DNA of 64,000 nucleotides, taken from assembly GCF_947179015.1 (NCBI RefSeq), contig NZ_CAMXCM010000006.1, positions 1 to 64,000 on the forward strand, given 5' to 3'. Source of the stretch: Commensalibacter communis. Lineage in GTDB: Bacteria > Pseudomonadota > Alphaproteobacteria > Acetobacterales > Acetobacteraceae. Below are positions 8,377 to 17,731 of the stretch, piece after piece (the stretch's first letter is position 1; every line of letters starts with the position of its first letter). The notes beneath the pieces are model-generated. The model saw only the letters and a program-made list of their open reading frames with translations. It was not told the DNA's origin and did no database searches. A program made the position numbers and the translations under genes.

Positions 8377-9329
8377 ATGATCTTTGTGGCTGTAGCCAAT
8401 ATTTACTCTCGTCGGTTACGTGCAAGTCAATCTAAAGGGGATGATGTGTATCAGTATGATACAGTGCCTGATAAGTTGAGAACGCAATTGCTATGTATCA
8501 TGGACGAATTATTTGGCTCTCATAGTTCCTTAATTGAACAAGCATGGCAAGATCTGTGTAAGATTGTTGCCAAAGAATGCGGTATCAGAAAATTGCGTGT
8601 TTTTCCTTATCAAAGCTCTTTAGTAGATTATATTGAAAAAGATGCAGATTTACTGGAGATATTAGATTTCTGTGATTTGCTTTTTATATATGTTAGAGAT
8701 GTAATTGAGAGTATCAACAAATGGTGTGAAAGAAACCCATTTGAAATTGAGCAATATGCTGTATTTCTACGTATGTATCATCCTGCTATAGAAGAATTAA
8801 ACACATACTTTAAAGAATCTGTTCTTGGATATGAGTATAATAAAACTGAAATTATTCGTATAGATAGCCAGCATATTCATAAAGAAATTATTAAACCTGT
8901 ATTACAACTCTTAGGGGATGAACGATTTCAGAAAGTTGACGCAGAATATAGGTTGGCGCACCAACATTATCGCAATAAACTTGTCAAAGATTGTGTTGTT
9001 TCCTGTAATCGTGCTTTTGAAACGATGTTAAAAACCATCTGTGATCTTGAAAGTTGGGATTATCAATCGGGTGTCAGAGCCAGTGATTTAATCACCCTTG
9101 TTAGAAATAAGAATTTATTTCAAGATGGGATGGCTAACAATTTCAACGCTTTTATTGCAACGTTAAAAATGGAGTGCCCGCGCTTCGGAATGAATATGGT
9201 GGGCATGGTGAGGGCAGTGAACAATCCGAACAACCCTTATATATGGGGCAATATTTACTCAATTTGACAGCATCAAATGTGATGTTTTTATATAAAGCTT
9301 GGGAACAATATACCCAAACAAAATCTTAA
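8377..9329 (+). pseudogene. AbiJ-NTD4/STM4504-CBY_0614-like defence gene, frameshifted near 3' end
   Basis: The N-terminus (ANIYSRRL...DDVYQYDTVPDKLRTQLLCIMDELFG) matches the AbiJ N-terminal domain 4 pattern of abortive-infection-type proteins. The start is ATG 8377 or GTG 8386; GAGG at 8373 favours the latter. The C-terminal domain follows the family (DERFQKVDAEYRLAHQHYRN, CNRAFETMLKTICD) up to ATLK at about 9169, where the annotated frame runs into unrelated residues and stops at 9267. Adding one base in the A5 run at 9165-9169 restores NGVPALRNEYGGHGEG...YLLNLTASNVMFLYKAWEQY and stop 9327-9329, the expected family ending. So the gene is broken, or phase-variable, over its last 50 codons. 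A role in phage defence is inferred from the domain. Confidence 0.7.
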
Positions 9330-9349
9330 ATTGTAATTGTTAGGAATAA

Positions 9350-9424
9350 TGGTGCCGGATGAGAGATTTGAACTCCCGACCTTCGGTTTACAAAACCGCT
9401 GCACTACCACTGTGCTAATCCGGC
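9350..9424 (-). tRNA. tRNA-Thr(TGT)
   Basis: On the minus strand the acceptor arm GCCGGAT pairs with ATCCGGC, and the anticodon loop TTTGTAA carries TGT between the stem halves CGGTT and AACCG. The T-arm contains GTTCAAATC. The CCA end is encoded (9350-9352). Its 3' end faces the phage-like region, which stops 20 bases away. Confidence 0.95.
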
Positions 9425-9660
9425 ATTTCAGCGTTTGACGCTTGCTGAAATGTTCTATGCAATATTTTACGTTCGATTACAAGTAAAAAAATATAAAAAC
9501 ACGATTTTTTTTTAAATTTTATCTTGAACGATCGATAATCACTCTTTGTTGTTAGAATTTTTCATAAAAATACAGCTTTTATCTTGATCATTTACTCAAA
9601 TAAACCTAAACTTAGCAATCAGGAGTTATAACGACTCTTAGTTATTATAAATGAATACGA

Positions 9661-9811
9661 CGTTCTTGGGGCGAGGTGAAACTCCTCACCGGCGGTGATG
9701 AAATAGCAATATTTCTAAGCCCGTGAGCGCTTATATCAGTGATGATATAAGGTCAAGCAGATTTCGGTGTAATTCCGAAGCCGACGGTCATAGTCCGGAT
9801 GAGAAAGAACG
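9661..9811 (+). promoter_or_regulatory. FMN riboswitch (RFN element)
   Basis: Shows the conserved RFN blocks in order: GGGGCGAGGTGAAACTCC, CACCGGCGGTGATG, AGCCCGTGAGCGC, a variable hairpin (CTTATATCA with TGATATAAG), GGTCAAGCAGATTTCGGTG, and CCGACGGTCATAGTCCGGATG. The closing P1 helix is CGTTCTT with AAGAACG. It lies 85 bases upstream of ribD and should lower expression of the rib operon when FMN is plentiful. Between aptamer and ribD there is a weak GTCC/GGAC hairpin followed by a T-run (about 9870-9893) that could be the expression platform. Confidence 0.95.
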
Positions 9812-9896
9812 TGCTGGGATTGTACATAGGAAACTATTGCGACAGCCTTGGCATATCTGCCCGCGTGCGTCCAGAGCAAAGGACTGGTTTTTTATA

Positions 9897-10988
9897 ATGC
9901 AAGCACGCATTGTTTCAAAATTATCAGAAAAGGCTGACTTTTCTGAAAGAATTGTAAATGGGTTTCGTCGAGCTATTCACGAAGCCTTGCAATATGTAGG
10001 GCGTACTGCGCCCAATCCTCCTGTAGGCTGTGCTATTTTAGATGAACAAGGGGATATTCTAACCGTTGCCGCGCATCATCAAGCGGGTGCATTGCATGCC
10101 GAGGCTTTGGCCTTGCAACAATGCAAAGCCCTTGGTGTATGGGATAAGATTTGTGATGTGATTGTGACGTTAGAACCTTGTAATCATACAGGGCGCACAC
10201 CGCCTTGTTCCGAGGCCTTGTTAAAAACACCTGCAAAAAGAATATGGATTGGTGTCAAAGATCCTAATCCATATGTTGCTGGAGCAGGGCACATACGGTT
10301 ACATGAGGGTGGCAAAGAAGTTATTTTACTGGATGAACAATCTTCTGAAATCGCACAATATTGGCATCAACAATGCGTTGATCTGTTGGCACCCTTTACT
10401 AAATTTATGCTTGAACAAAAAAGCTGGATTACCGTTAAACAAGCAATGAATATGGCGGGTTCAATGGTTCCTCCCAAAGGGCAAAAAACCTTTACATCGC
10501 AAAAATCATTAACCTTGGCGCATCAGCTGCGTCGTGGGACAGAGGCAATTATTACCGGCGTGAATACGATTAAAATGGATATTCCTTCATTTACCGTTCG
10601 CCATGTGCCCGATCACCCAGATGTAACCCGTTTATTAGTGATTTGCAGCCAAGCCAAAGAAAAATTAGAAGATGCTTTGTCTGAACATTATATAAAACAA
10701 GCAAAAACCAATGGTTTTTCTTTGTTACTTTGTAATGATTTGGAACGATTGCCAGAACTTCTTTATGCACATAAAGTCATGTGGGCAATGGTAGAGGCTG
10801 GTCCTGTATTATTACAGGAATTTCGTCAGCGTCAATTATGGGATGAATGGTTGACCATTCGTCAACAAGCCCAAGGTGAAGACGACGTGAATATTATTTC
10901 TAAACATAGTGCATCTCCAACGCGTCAACTCTTATCTGATGCTCACTTTCATATTGAAAAGGAAGATTTATGTTCTCTGGTATCATAG
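9897..10988 (+). CDS. ribD: Bifunctional riboflavin deaminase/reductase RibD
   Basis: 363 residues from ATG 9897; a longer frame from 9723 starts inside the riboswitch and is rejected. The N-terminal deaminase domain has the zinc motif HAE (67-69) and PCNHTGRTPPC (94-104). The C-terminal reductase domain starts around residue 160 (WITVKQAMN) and includes RRGTEAIITGVNTI. It deaminates the pyrimidine from GTP cyclohydrolase II and reduces the ribose side chain in the cytoplasm. First gene of the rib operon; its 3' end overlaps ribE by 19 bases. AAGGA lies 13 bases before the start, rather far. Confidence 0.95.
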   Translation: MQARIVSKLSEKADFSERIVNGFRRAIHEALQYVGRTAPNPPVGCAILDEQGDILTVAAHHQAGALHAEALALQQCKALGVWDKICDVIVTLEPCNHTGRTPPCSEALLKTPAKRIWIGVKDPNPYVAGAGHIRLHEGGKEVILLDEQSSEIAQYWHQQCVDLLAPFTKFMLEQKSWITVKQAMNMAGSMVPPKGQKTFTSQKSLTLAHQLRRGTEAIITGVNTIKMDIPSFTVRHVPDHPDVTRLLVICSQAKEKLEDALSEHYIKQAKTNGFSLLLCNDLERLPELLYAHKVMWAMVEAGPVLLQEFRQRQLWDEWLTIRQQAQGEDDVNIISKHSASPTRQLLSDAHFHIEKEDLCSLVS

Positions 10989-11590
10989 AATCTTTGGGGA
11001 CCATTCTTACTGTTAACCATGAACCCAATGCGATGGTAATTGAGGTTGAAACTGGTATTTCTGATCTTTCTATGGGGGAAAGTGTTGCTGTAAACGGTGT
11101 ATGCTTGACCGTTGTACAATATGATATCCAAGGGAAAGCTTCATTTTTTATTAGTTCAGAAACGTTGAATAGAACCAATCTGAATACATTACATGTTGAT
11201 AAACGAGTTAATTTAGAGCGTGCCGTAACGCCTTCAACTCGTTTGTCTGGGCATATTGTTCAAGGACACGTGGACGCAACAGGCAGATTTTTAAAAGCAG
11301 AGCAAAGTGGGGATGCGTATAAAGTTTTTTTTGCATTTCCTGCATCATTAAGAAAATATGTTGTTGAAAAAGGCTCTATTGCGATTGATGGCACCAGCTT
11401 GACCCTCAATGGCGTTGGTAAAATTGGTAGGGATGGTGCCAGTTCAGATGAATTTATTATTCATATTATGATTATTCCGCATACTTGGGAACATACGACT
11501 TTGGGGCACTTATCCCCAGACGATATGGTGAATGTGGAAGTGGATATTATTGCAAAGTATGTGGAGAATTTATGTTTAGTCCAGAAATGA
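10970..11590 (+). CDS. ribE: Riboflavin synthase alpha subunit
   Basis: 206 residues beginning MFSGIIESLG, the signature N-terminus of riboflavin synthase. Two similar lumazine-binding halves follow: GESVAVNGVCLTV with SGHIVQGHVDATG, then KGSIAIDGTSLTL with a more divergent end (IIPHTWEHTTLG). It dismutates two 6,7-dimethyl-8-ribityllumazine molecules to riboflavin. Start overlaps ribD by 19 bases; its own end overlaps ribBA, so the three are probably translationally coupled. Confidence 0.95.
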   Translation: MFSGIIESLGTILTVNHEPNAMVIEVETGISDLSMGESVAVNGVCLTVVQYDIQGKASFFISSETLNRTNLNTLHVDKRVNLERAVTPSTRLSGHIVQGHVDATGRFLKAEQSGDAYKVFFAFPASLRKYVVEKGSIAIDGTSLTLNGVGKIGRDGASSDEFIIHIMIIPHTWEHTTLGHLSPDDMVNVEVDIIAKYVENLCLVQK

Positions 11591-12846
11591 TCAAGACGTT
11601 AAGTCCTGAGTTAAAACTTGCTATTGATACATTACGTGCTGGTAAAATGGTATTAATGGTTGATGATGAAGGTCGTGAAAACGAAGGTGATTTGGTTGCT
11701 GCGGGTGAGTTCGTAACGCCTGAAATTATTAATTTCATGATTACGCATGCTCGTGGAATCTTATGTATGCCGATGTTGGCTGAGAAAGCGCAACAATTAA
11801 ACCTGTATCAAATGGCACAACATAACACGTCCCCTCATGAAACGGCATTTACCATTTCGATTGAAGCCAAAGAAGGCATTACCACGGGTGTTTCTGCTGA
11901 TGATCGTGCGAAAACATTTGAAGTTGTGATGAAGGGTGATGTCACTGCCAATGATATCGTTCGTCCTGGTCATATGTTTCCTTTGGTTGCAGACGCAAAC
12001 GGGGTTTTGGCCAGAGATGGTCATACCGAAGGTTCCATTGATTTGATCAAAATGGCTGGGCTGAAGCCTGTTGCTGCAATTTGTGAAGTCTTAAACGAAG
12101 ACGGCACAATGGCCAGAATGCCAGAGCTAAAAAAATTCGCAGAGCAACATCAAATCCCATTGGTGACGGTATCTTCTATTGTTGAATGGCGTAAACAATA
12201 TGATGCAGCGCCTGTCGATCCGTTGGTTTTTTTGGTTAGAGCAGGAGAAGTTGCTAAATTACCGAACTATTACGGTGGGGAAGATTTTACCGTTCAATCT
12301 TTTGTTGATTTGAAAGGCAACGAACATTTAGCCATCATGAAAGGTGATTTTTCTTCTGTTGATGCAAAAACACCGTTGGTTCGCCTGCATTCTGAATGTT
12401 TGACTGGTGATGTGTTGGGGTCATTGCGTTGTGATTGTGGTCCTCAGTTACACAAAGCTATGAAAATGATTGGTGAATCCGACAAAGGGGTTGTGATTTA
12501 TTTGCGCGGTCATGAAGGGCGTGGCATTGGTTTATTCAATAAAATCTCTGCCTATGCGCTACAAGATCAAGGCTTAGATACTGTAGAGGCCAACCATCGT
12601 TTAGGGTTTGCTGCAGACATGCGCGATTGGAAAGTCGCAGGCGCAATTTTGGAAAAACTCAATATTCATCAACTTGACCTATTAACCAATAATATGGACA
12701 AGGTCGAAATGATTGAAAAACAAGGTTTTGCTGTGAAAAATCGGGTTTCTATTGAAATTGAAGCTAATCCTCATAATGCATCTTATTTAAAAACCAAAAG
12801 AGATCGTATGGGACATGCGTTATCTTCTGAAAAAATTGATCAATAA
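11572..12846 (+). CDS. ribBA: Fused DHBP synthase/GTP cyclohydrolase II
   Basis: 424 residues from ATG 11572 (GGAG six bases upstream); the frame opens at 11485 inside ribE, without support. The N-terminal DHBP synthase domain has DDEGRENEGD, ARGILCMP, THGVSADDRA-type (here TTGVSADDRA) and GHTEGSIDL. The C-terminal GTP cyclohydrolase II domain keeps the zinc cysteines in SECLTGDVLGSLRCDCG and the catalytic RGHEGRGIGL. Both halves therefore look active, supplying the four-carbon unit and the pyrimidine for lumazine. An alternative start at 11587 overlaps the ribE stop as AATGA. Confidence 0.95.
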   Translation: MFSPEMIKTLSPELKLAIDTLRAGKMVLMVDDEGRENEGDLVAAGEFVTPEIINFMITHARGILCMPMLAEKAQQLNLYQMAQHNTSPHETAFTISIEAKEGITTGVSADDRAKTFEVVMKGDVTANDIVRPGHMFPLVADANGVLARDGHTEGSIDLIKMAGLKPVAAICEVLNEDGTMARMPELKKFAEQHQIPLVTVSSIVEWRKQYDAAPVDPLVFLVRAGEVAKLPNYYGGEDFTVQSFVDLKGNEHLAIMKGDFSSVDAKTPLVRLHSECLTGDVLGSLRCDCGPQLHKAMKMIGESDKGVVIYLRGHEGRGIGLFNKISAYALQDQGLDTVEANHRLGFAADMRDWKVAGAILEKLNIHQLDLLTNNMDKVEMIEKQGFAVKNRVSIEIEANPHNASYLKTKRDRMGHALSSEKIDQ

Positions 12847-12877
12847 TTTTAATTTTGCGTATTGAAAGTATTTAATA

Positions 12878-13357
12878 ATGATTAAGCAAGCTCCTCAATC
12901 GTTGACAGAGTTTCAATTTAAGAAAATGCCACGAATTGCTATTGTGGTCAGTCGTTTTAATGAAAAAGTAACGGGTGGTTTGGCTAAGGGCGCGCAGGAA
13001 TGGTTGGCTGAACATCATATTCCGTTTAATGCAGAAGAAGATTTAATGTATGCCCCTGGTGCGTTTGAATTGCCATTAATTGCACAATCTTTGGCGAAAA
13101 GTGGTAAATATGATGGCGTAGTGTGTTTGGGCTGTGTGATTAAAGGTGATACTGCTCATTTCGAATTTATCAGCCTTGGCGCAACGATTGGGATTATGCA
13201 AGCCTCTTTAACAACCGAAACACCGATCAGTTTTGGTATCCTTACGACTTATACTGGTGAACAAGCTGAAATTCGTTCAGAGGAAAATAAAGAAAATAAA
13301 GGTCGTGAAGCGGTCGCAGCCTGTATTGAAAGCTTGGCTTTGATACAAAATATCTAA
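12878..13357 (+). CDS. ribH: 6,7-dimethyl-8-ribityllumazine synthase
   Basis: 159 residues with SRFNEKVTGGLAKGA at the substrate-binding N-terminus, APGAFELPL, and CLGCVIKGDTAHFEFIS carrying the catalytic His region, then ISFGILTTYTGEQA. It condenses the ribityl pyrimidine with DHBP. Last gene of the rib operon, 31 bases after ribBA and followed by a strong terminator; nusB, a common neighbour, is not here. Confidence 0.95.
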   Translation: MIKQAPQSLTEFQFKKMPRIAIVVSRFNEKVTGGLAKGAQEWLAEHHIPFNAEEDLMYAPGAFELPLIAQSLAKSGKYDGVVCLGCVIKGDTAHFEFISLGATIGIMQASLTTETPISFGILTTYTGEQAEIRSEENKENKGREAVAACIESLALIQNI

Positions 13358-13377
13358 CAGATTACATAACATTATTT

Positions 13378-13422
13378 AAAAAGCGGTCAGATCCTTCAAA
13401 AGGGCCTGGCCGCTTTTTTTTG
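13378..13422 (+). terminator. Rho-independent terminator of the rib operon
   Basis: Long hairpin AAAAAGCGGtCAG...CC, loop TTCAAAA, GG..CTGgCCGCTTTTTTTT, ending in eight Ts. It lies between ribH and the convergent gene at 13438 and could serve both. Confidence 0.9.
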
Positions 13423-13437
13423 TTTTTAAGACAATAT

Positions 13438-14055
13438 TTACTGCTCTAAAATAATTTTTGCGTGGTTGCCTGTATTCTGATCGACCGTCGCTGTGATGAG
13501 TTGAACTATTTCAAATAGTTGAGATTGGGTTAATCCAGCGTTTAATCCAATTTGATAGTGAGCTTTTAATTGAGAGTCAGCACCACTAATAACGGATAAT
13601 GCTGCAATCGTTGCAATTTCTCGGTCTTGGTAACTTAATATGTCTCTTGCAAAAATATCGCCAAATAAATGTGCACGTAAATACTGATTTAAAGTGGGCG
13701 CAAAATCAAACAAATGCCCTTCCACAACTTTTCCAGCAAGCTGTGTTTGAACTTTTGTGCCTAAAGCAAGCATATCTGTTGTATTGGAAATAGGACTGGC
13801 ATCTTTGCCAATTTCATCATGGATATTCTGTGATTGACGTTCTTTTACGATCGTCATCAATGTTGAAACTGCATTAATTGCTCTGGGAAATCCTGCATAA
13901 GCATAAAGTTGGATTTGTATTTCTTTGATTTCGTTGATTGTTAATCCAGCATCTAATCCTTTATTAATGGTAAAAGATAGTCTTTGTAAATCACCACCAG
14001 CGGTGAAAGCCGAGATTGGAATGATGTTTTGTTGTTTAAGTGTTAATTGTGACAT
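13438..14055 (-). CDS. Carboxymuconolactone decarboxylase family protein
   Basis: 205 residues on the minus strand, with AAGGAAAAC before the ATG. Two repeats of the CMD/AhpD fold are visible: GLTINEIKEIQIQLYAYAGF (about 35-55) and DREIATIAALSVISGADSQL (about 143-162), the second followed by GLNAGLTQSQLFEIVQLI. There is no CxxC pair, so it is not an AhpD-type peroxidase partner; it resembles the gamma-carboxymuconolactone decarboxylase-like side of the family, whose substrates are mostly unknown. Single gene convergent with the rib operon. Confidence 0.8.
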   Translation of the reverse strand: MSQLTLKQQNIIPISAFTAGGDLQRLSFTINKGLDAGLTINEIKEIQIQLYAYAGFPRAINAVSTLMTIVKERQSQNIHDEIGKDASPISNTTDMLALGTKVQTQLAGKVVEGHLFDFAPTLNQYLRAHLFGDIFARDILSYQDREIATIAALSVISGADSQLKAHYQIGLNAGLTQSQLFEIVQLITATVDQNTGNHAKIILEQ

Positions 14056-14504
14056 TGTTTTCCTTAACGCTGATTATTAATAAAATTGATAGGCATCTAA
14101 GTGCAAATAGTAAGTTGTTTAAAACTGATATGTAAGGATAAAAACTGTCGTTTATATTATAAATTTATCTCTTTGCTGGTTATCTGTAATATAGTGTGAG
14201 TTTATTTTTGATAAAATTATAAACAAAAAACATTTTTAGTATTTATAGAAATTATTCTTTGAATATAATAAAAAACTAACTGTCTGATTAGATATTATAA
14301 ACTCAATATTTCAATGAAAAATACTCATTATTATTGTGTCTTTTTATCTCAACATAATAGTTTTTACTTTTGGGTGTACATAAAGGTTGTTTTATTCTTT
14401 TTTTATTTCTATTTATGAACACAAAGATATATTTAGTTGTCTGCTAAAATTTTTTACTTAGTGGTTTTTGCTTGAATTTTTGAGGTTAGAGGGGTTTTTT
14501 GCCA
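14056..14504. other. 449-bp AT-rich intergenic region
   Basis: Lies between two divergent genes, so it should hold both promoters. I see long A/T runs but no convincing ORF, RNA hairpin or repeat. A GAGGGG ribosome site for hpnN closes it. Confidence 0.5.
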
Positions 14505-17108
14505 ATGATGTCCGCATTTATTGGGCGTGTGGTGGCGTTTTGTTCTCGCCACGCTTGGTTTGTGATTTTATTTTATATTGTTCTTGCAATAACCTCGTCT
14601 TGGGTCGCTTATCAAAACCTTGAGATCACAACAGATACAAGCAAAATGTTTTCCTCAAGTATGGATTGGAAGAAACGTTCCGATCAGATGAGCAAAGATT
14701 TTCCACAACGCGAATATTTGTTGGTGGCTTTGTTTGAATCAAAAATCCCTGAAGAAGGTGAGCTGAGCGCACAAGCATTGGTTAACAAATTAAAGAATGA
14801 CAAAAAACATTTTTATTTTGTTGAATCTTTGCAAAATGATCCTTTCTTGGTCAGAAATGGACTGCTCTTTTTGCCAACCCATTTGTTAGATACGACGTTA
14901 AATAATATCATTCAGGCACAACCATTTTTAAGCAGCTTATCTGCTGATCCGTCTGCCCGTGGGTTATTTGATACATTGGGTATGGTGACGTTGGGGGTCA
15001 AAGAAAAACAAATTGATCTTACTAAATTTAATGATGCGCTGAATGGGTTTGCGAATATACTAACTCAAAATGCAGAAGGGAAAATCCAACCGTTTTCTTG
15101 GGAAAAAAGTCTGTCTGGAGATTTATCGGATCTTGGTGGGAAATACCAACTGGTTGTGGCAAAGCCCAAAATGGATTTGAATTCCATTCGTCCCTCAGGT
15201 GTTCCCTCTGACCTATTGCGAAATACAATGAATAATCTGCCTTATGTCAAAAGTGGTGCTGTCAAAGTTTATTTAACTGGAGATGCTCAAATTAATGACG
15301 AGGAATTTTCGACCGTTCTGCATGGAATGATTGTTGGATTATTTGTTTCTTTTGTGTTGGTTGCCGGTTGGTTATTTATGGCTGTTCGCACATGGCGTTT
15401 GATTTTACCAATTTTGTTGTTGCTCTTTATTGGGCTGGTATTAACAACAGGATTTGCATCAATAACGGTGGGAATGTTGAATCTGATTTCAATTTCCTTT
15501 GCGATTTTATTTGTTAGTATTGCCGTTGATTTTGGCATCCAATTTTGCGTTCGTTTTAGGGGACAGGATTTAATAAGTACTAAGAAAAAAGAAGATCTAC
15601 TCTATGCATTATCTCACACTGGGTATGAGGCAGGACATCAAATCTTTACTGCAGCTGTTGCAGCCGCTGCTGGGTTTTTAGCCTTTACTCCAACAAATTT
15701 TATTGGTGTGAAGCAGCTGGGCTTGATTGCTGGCGGCGGAATGATTATTGCATTTATTTGTACGGTAACCTTTTTACCTGCTTTGTTGGTTATTTTCCGC
15801 CCAAATATTGTGCAAAAAGAAGCAGGCTTCCCTTGGCTAAAATCTATTGATAAGAAAATGCGTCAGCATCGTTATATCATTATTAGTTTGTATGGCGTGT
15901 TGGGGGCTATTGGTATTTTCTTGCTTGCAGATCAAAAGGTTGTTTTCGATGCAGATCCGTTTCATACCAAAGACCCTCATTCCGAAGGGATGATGGCGCT
16001 GAAAAAAATGATGGGGGATCCCAATACGTCGCCTTATACAGCGGATATTATTGTAAATACACCTCAACAAGCTGAGGAATTGGCTGATAAATTAAAAAAA
16101 CTCCCTGCGGTAAAAAGCGTTGTTTGGTTGAATTCATTTATTCCAGAAAAACAACAAGAAAAATTATTAATGCTAGATGATGCGGCTTCTATTTTATTAC
16201 CAACATTATCTTTACAACATCCAAAAGATAAGCCAACGGCACAAGAGTTACGACAATCTGTGGTGAAAATGGTGCAAGGGCTTGATTCTATTAAAAATTT
16301 AGTTCCTGCTGATAGCCCTCTGCGTCGTATGCAGGTGGCATTGCAAAAGATTGAAAAAATGCCAGATGATCAATTGGTGGCAATTAACGATAATTTGGTT
16401 AAATTTTTACCGTATCAACTGGAACGATTAAAAACGATTTTGTCACCCACCGTTACAACAACTCAAGATATTCCAGCAGAGCTTGCTGAACAATATCGTA
16501 CGAAAGATGAGAGATTAAGGGTCGAAGTTTATCCCAAAGGGGTTGATTTAACAACCGATCAGATTATTGATTTTGTCAAGCAGGTTCGCACAGTGGCACC
16601 AGAAGCAGCAGGAACGGTCGTTGATATTGTCGAAAGCGCTAATACAGTTGTTCATTCATTCATTGTAGCAGCTATTATGGCGATCGTTGTATTGGCGATT
16701 ATTCTGTTTATTGCCCTACGTCGGGTATTGGATATGATTTTGGTCATGATCCCTTTAATTTTATCGGCGTTAATGGCGATCATTGTCATTGTCGTAATTG
16801 GTCAGTCATTGAATTTTGCCAATATTATTACGTTGCCACTCTTCTTAGGCGTAGGGGTTTCTTTTAATATTTATTTTGTGATGAATTGGCGCGAAGGGTT
16901 AAAAAATCCTTTATCTTCCCCTACAGCCAGAGCGGTCTTATTCTCTGCATTGACGACGGGAACAGCGTTTGGTGCTTTGGCAGCCTCTGCACATCCCGGA
17001 ACGGCAAGTATGGGCGTGTTACTATTAATTTCGCTAGGATGTACGCTAGTGGTGACGTTGGGACTTGTTCCCGCTTTGTTGCCCAAACGTGATATTGACG
17101 AGCGATAA
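14505..17108 (+). CDS. hpnN: Hopanoid-associated RND transporter HpnN
   Basis: 867 residues from ATG 14505 (GAGGGG upstream; a TTG at 14499 is also possible). MMPL/RND architecture: one membrane helix at 13-36, a periplasmic domain of about 230 residues (TTDTSKMFSSSMDWKK, FPQREYLLVALFE), a block of five helices around residues 265-430 with VSIAVDFGIQFCVRFRG, a second periplasmic domain, and a final block from about 715. Pattern and length fit HpnN, which moves hopanoids to the outer membrane in alphaproteobacteria. No other hpn gene is next to it; the gene stands alone, convergent with rdgB 20 bases downstream. Confidence 0.85.
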   Translation: MMSAFIGRVVAFCSRHAWFVILFYIVLAITSSWVAYQNLEITTDTSKMFSSSMDWKKRSDQMSKDFPQREYLLVALFESKIPEEGELSAQALVNKLKNDKKHFYFVESLQNDPFLVRNGLLFLPTHLLDTTLNNIIQAQPFLSSLSADPSARGLFDTLGMVTLGVKEKQIDLTKFNDALNGFANILTQNAEGKIQPFSWEKSLSGDLSDLGGKYQLVVAKPKMDLNSIRPSGVPSDLLRNTMNNLPYVKSGAVKVYLTGDAQINDEEFSTVLHGMIVGLFVSFVLVAGWLFMAVRTWRLILPILLLLFIGLVLTTGFASITVGMLNLISISFAILFVSIAVDFGIQFCVRFRGQDLISTKKKEDLLYALSHTGYEAGHQIFTAAVAAAAGFLAFTPTNFIGVKQLGLIAGGGMIIAFICTVTFLPALLVIFRPNIVQKEAGFPWLKSIDKKMRQHRYIIISLYGVLGAIGIFLLADQKVVFDADPFHTKDPHSEGMMALKKMMGDPNTSPYTADIIVNTPQQAEELADKLKKLPAVKSVVWLNSFIPEKQQEKLLMLDDAASILLPTLSLQHPKDKPTAQELRQSVVKMVQGLDSIKNLVPADSPLRRMQVALQKIEKMPDDQLVAINDNLVKFLPYQLERLKTILSPTVTTTQDIPAELAEQYRTKDERLRVEVYPKGVDLTTDQIIDFVKQVRTVAPEAAGTVVDIVESANTVVHSFIVAAIMAIVVLAIILFIALRRVLDMILVMIPLILSALMAIIVIVVIGQSLNFANIITLPLFLGVGVSFNIYFVMNWREGLKNPLSSPTARAVLFSALTTGTAFGALAASAHPGTASMGVLLLISLGCTLVVTLGLVPALLPKRDIDER

Positions 17109-17128
17109 CAGGCGGGAAGATGGATGGC

Positions 17129-17731
17129 TTAGAAACAATTTTTGATAAATTGTTGAAAAGCCAATCCGCGATGGCTGACTTTATTTTTTTCGCCTTCGCT
17201 CATTTCTGCAAAAGTAACAGAAAATCCTTTGGGTTGGAAAATTGGGTCATAGCCATGTCCGTTTTGACCTCTGGCTGGCCAAACAAAGTTCCCTTCAATT
17301 CGTCCTTCGAATTCACAGTGATACCCATCTGGAAAAGCCAAGCATAGCACCGAGATAAAATAACAAGAATGATCAGAGAATGGTTGTAATTTATCATACA
17401 TCGTGCGCATTGCCATGGCGTAATCTTTGTTTGGCCCAGCCCAACGTGCAGAGAATATTCCAGGATCGCCATTCAACGCATTGATACAAAAGCCAGAATC
17501 ATCAGCAAGGCTGGGTAATTTTGCCCCTTGTGTCGCAGCCAATGCTTTGATTCGAGCATTTTCATGAAAACTTGAACCATTTTCTTCGGGTTCAGGTAAA
17601 TTTAATGCCCCAGCAGAATAAGTTTTTATTTGGAACGGAGCCAGCAAACTGCTGATTTCTTGTGCTTTGCCAGAATTATGAGTGGCGACGACTAATTGGG
17701 AACCATGTTCGAGTTTGCGATAGATTGTCAT
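17129..17731 (-). CDS. rdgB: Non-canonical purine NTP pyrophosphatase (RdgB/HAM1)
   Basis: 200 residues on the minus strand from the ATG at 17731 (GAAGAT upstream); the frame extends to 17782 without a ribosome site. Motifs: LVVATHNSGKAQEI near the start, PEENGSSFHENARIKA, LADDSGFCINAL, PGIFSARWAG, and the C-terminal GYDPIFQPKG...SHRGLAFQQF. It hydrolyses dITP, XTP and ITP to the monophosphate. Convergent with hpnN. Confidence 0.95.
   Translation of the reverse strand: MTIYRKLEHGSQLVVATHNSGKAQEISSLLAPFQIKTYSAGALNLPEPEENGSSFHENARIKALAATQGAKLPSLADDSGFCINALNGDPGIFSARWAGPNKDYAMAMRTMYDKLQPFSDHSCYFISVLCLAFPDGYHCEFEGRIEGNFVWPARGQNGHGYDPIFQPKGFSVTFAEMSEGEKNKVSHRGLAFQQFIKNCF

Noticed and set aside
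9723-9896. Upstream extension of RibD
   Set aside because: It lies inside the FMN riboswitch aptamer and translates into residues unlike any RibD N-terminus.
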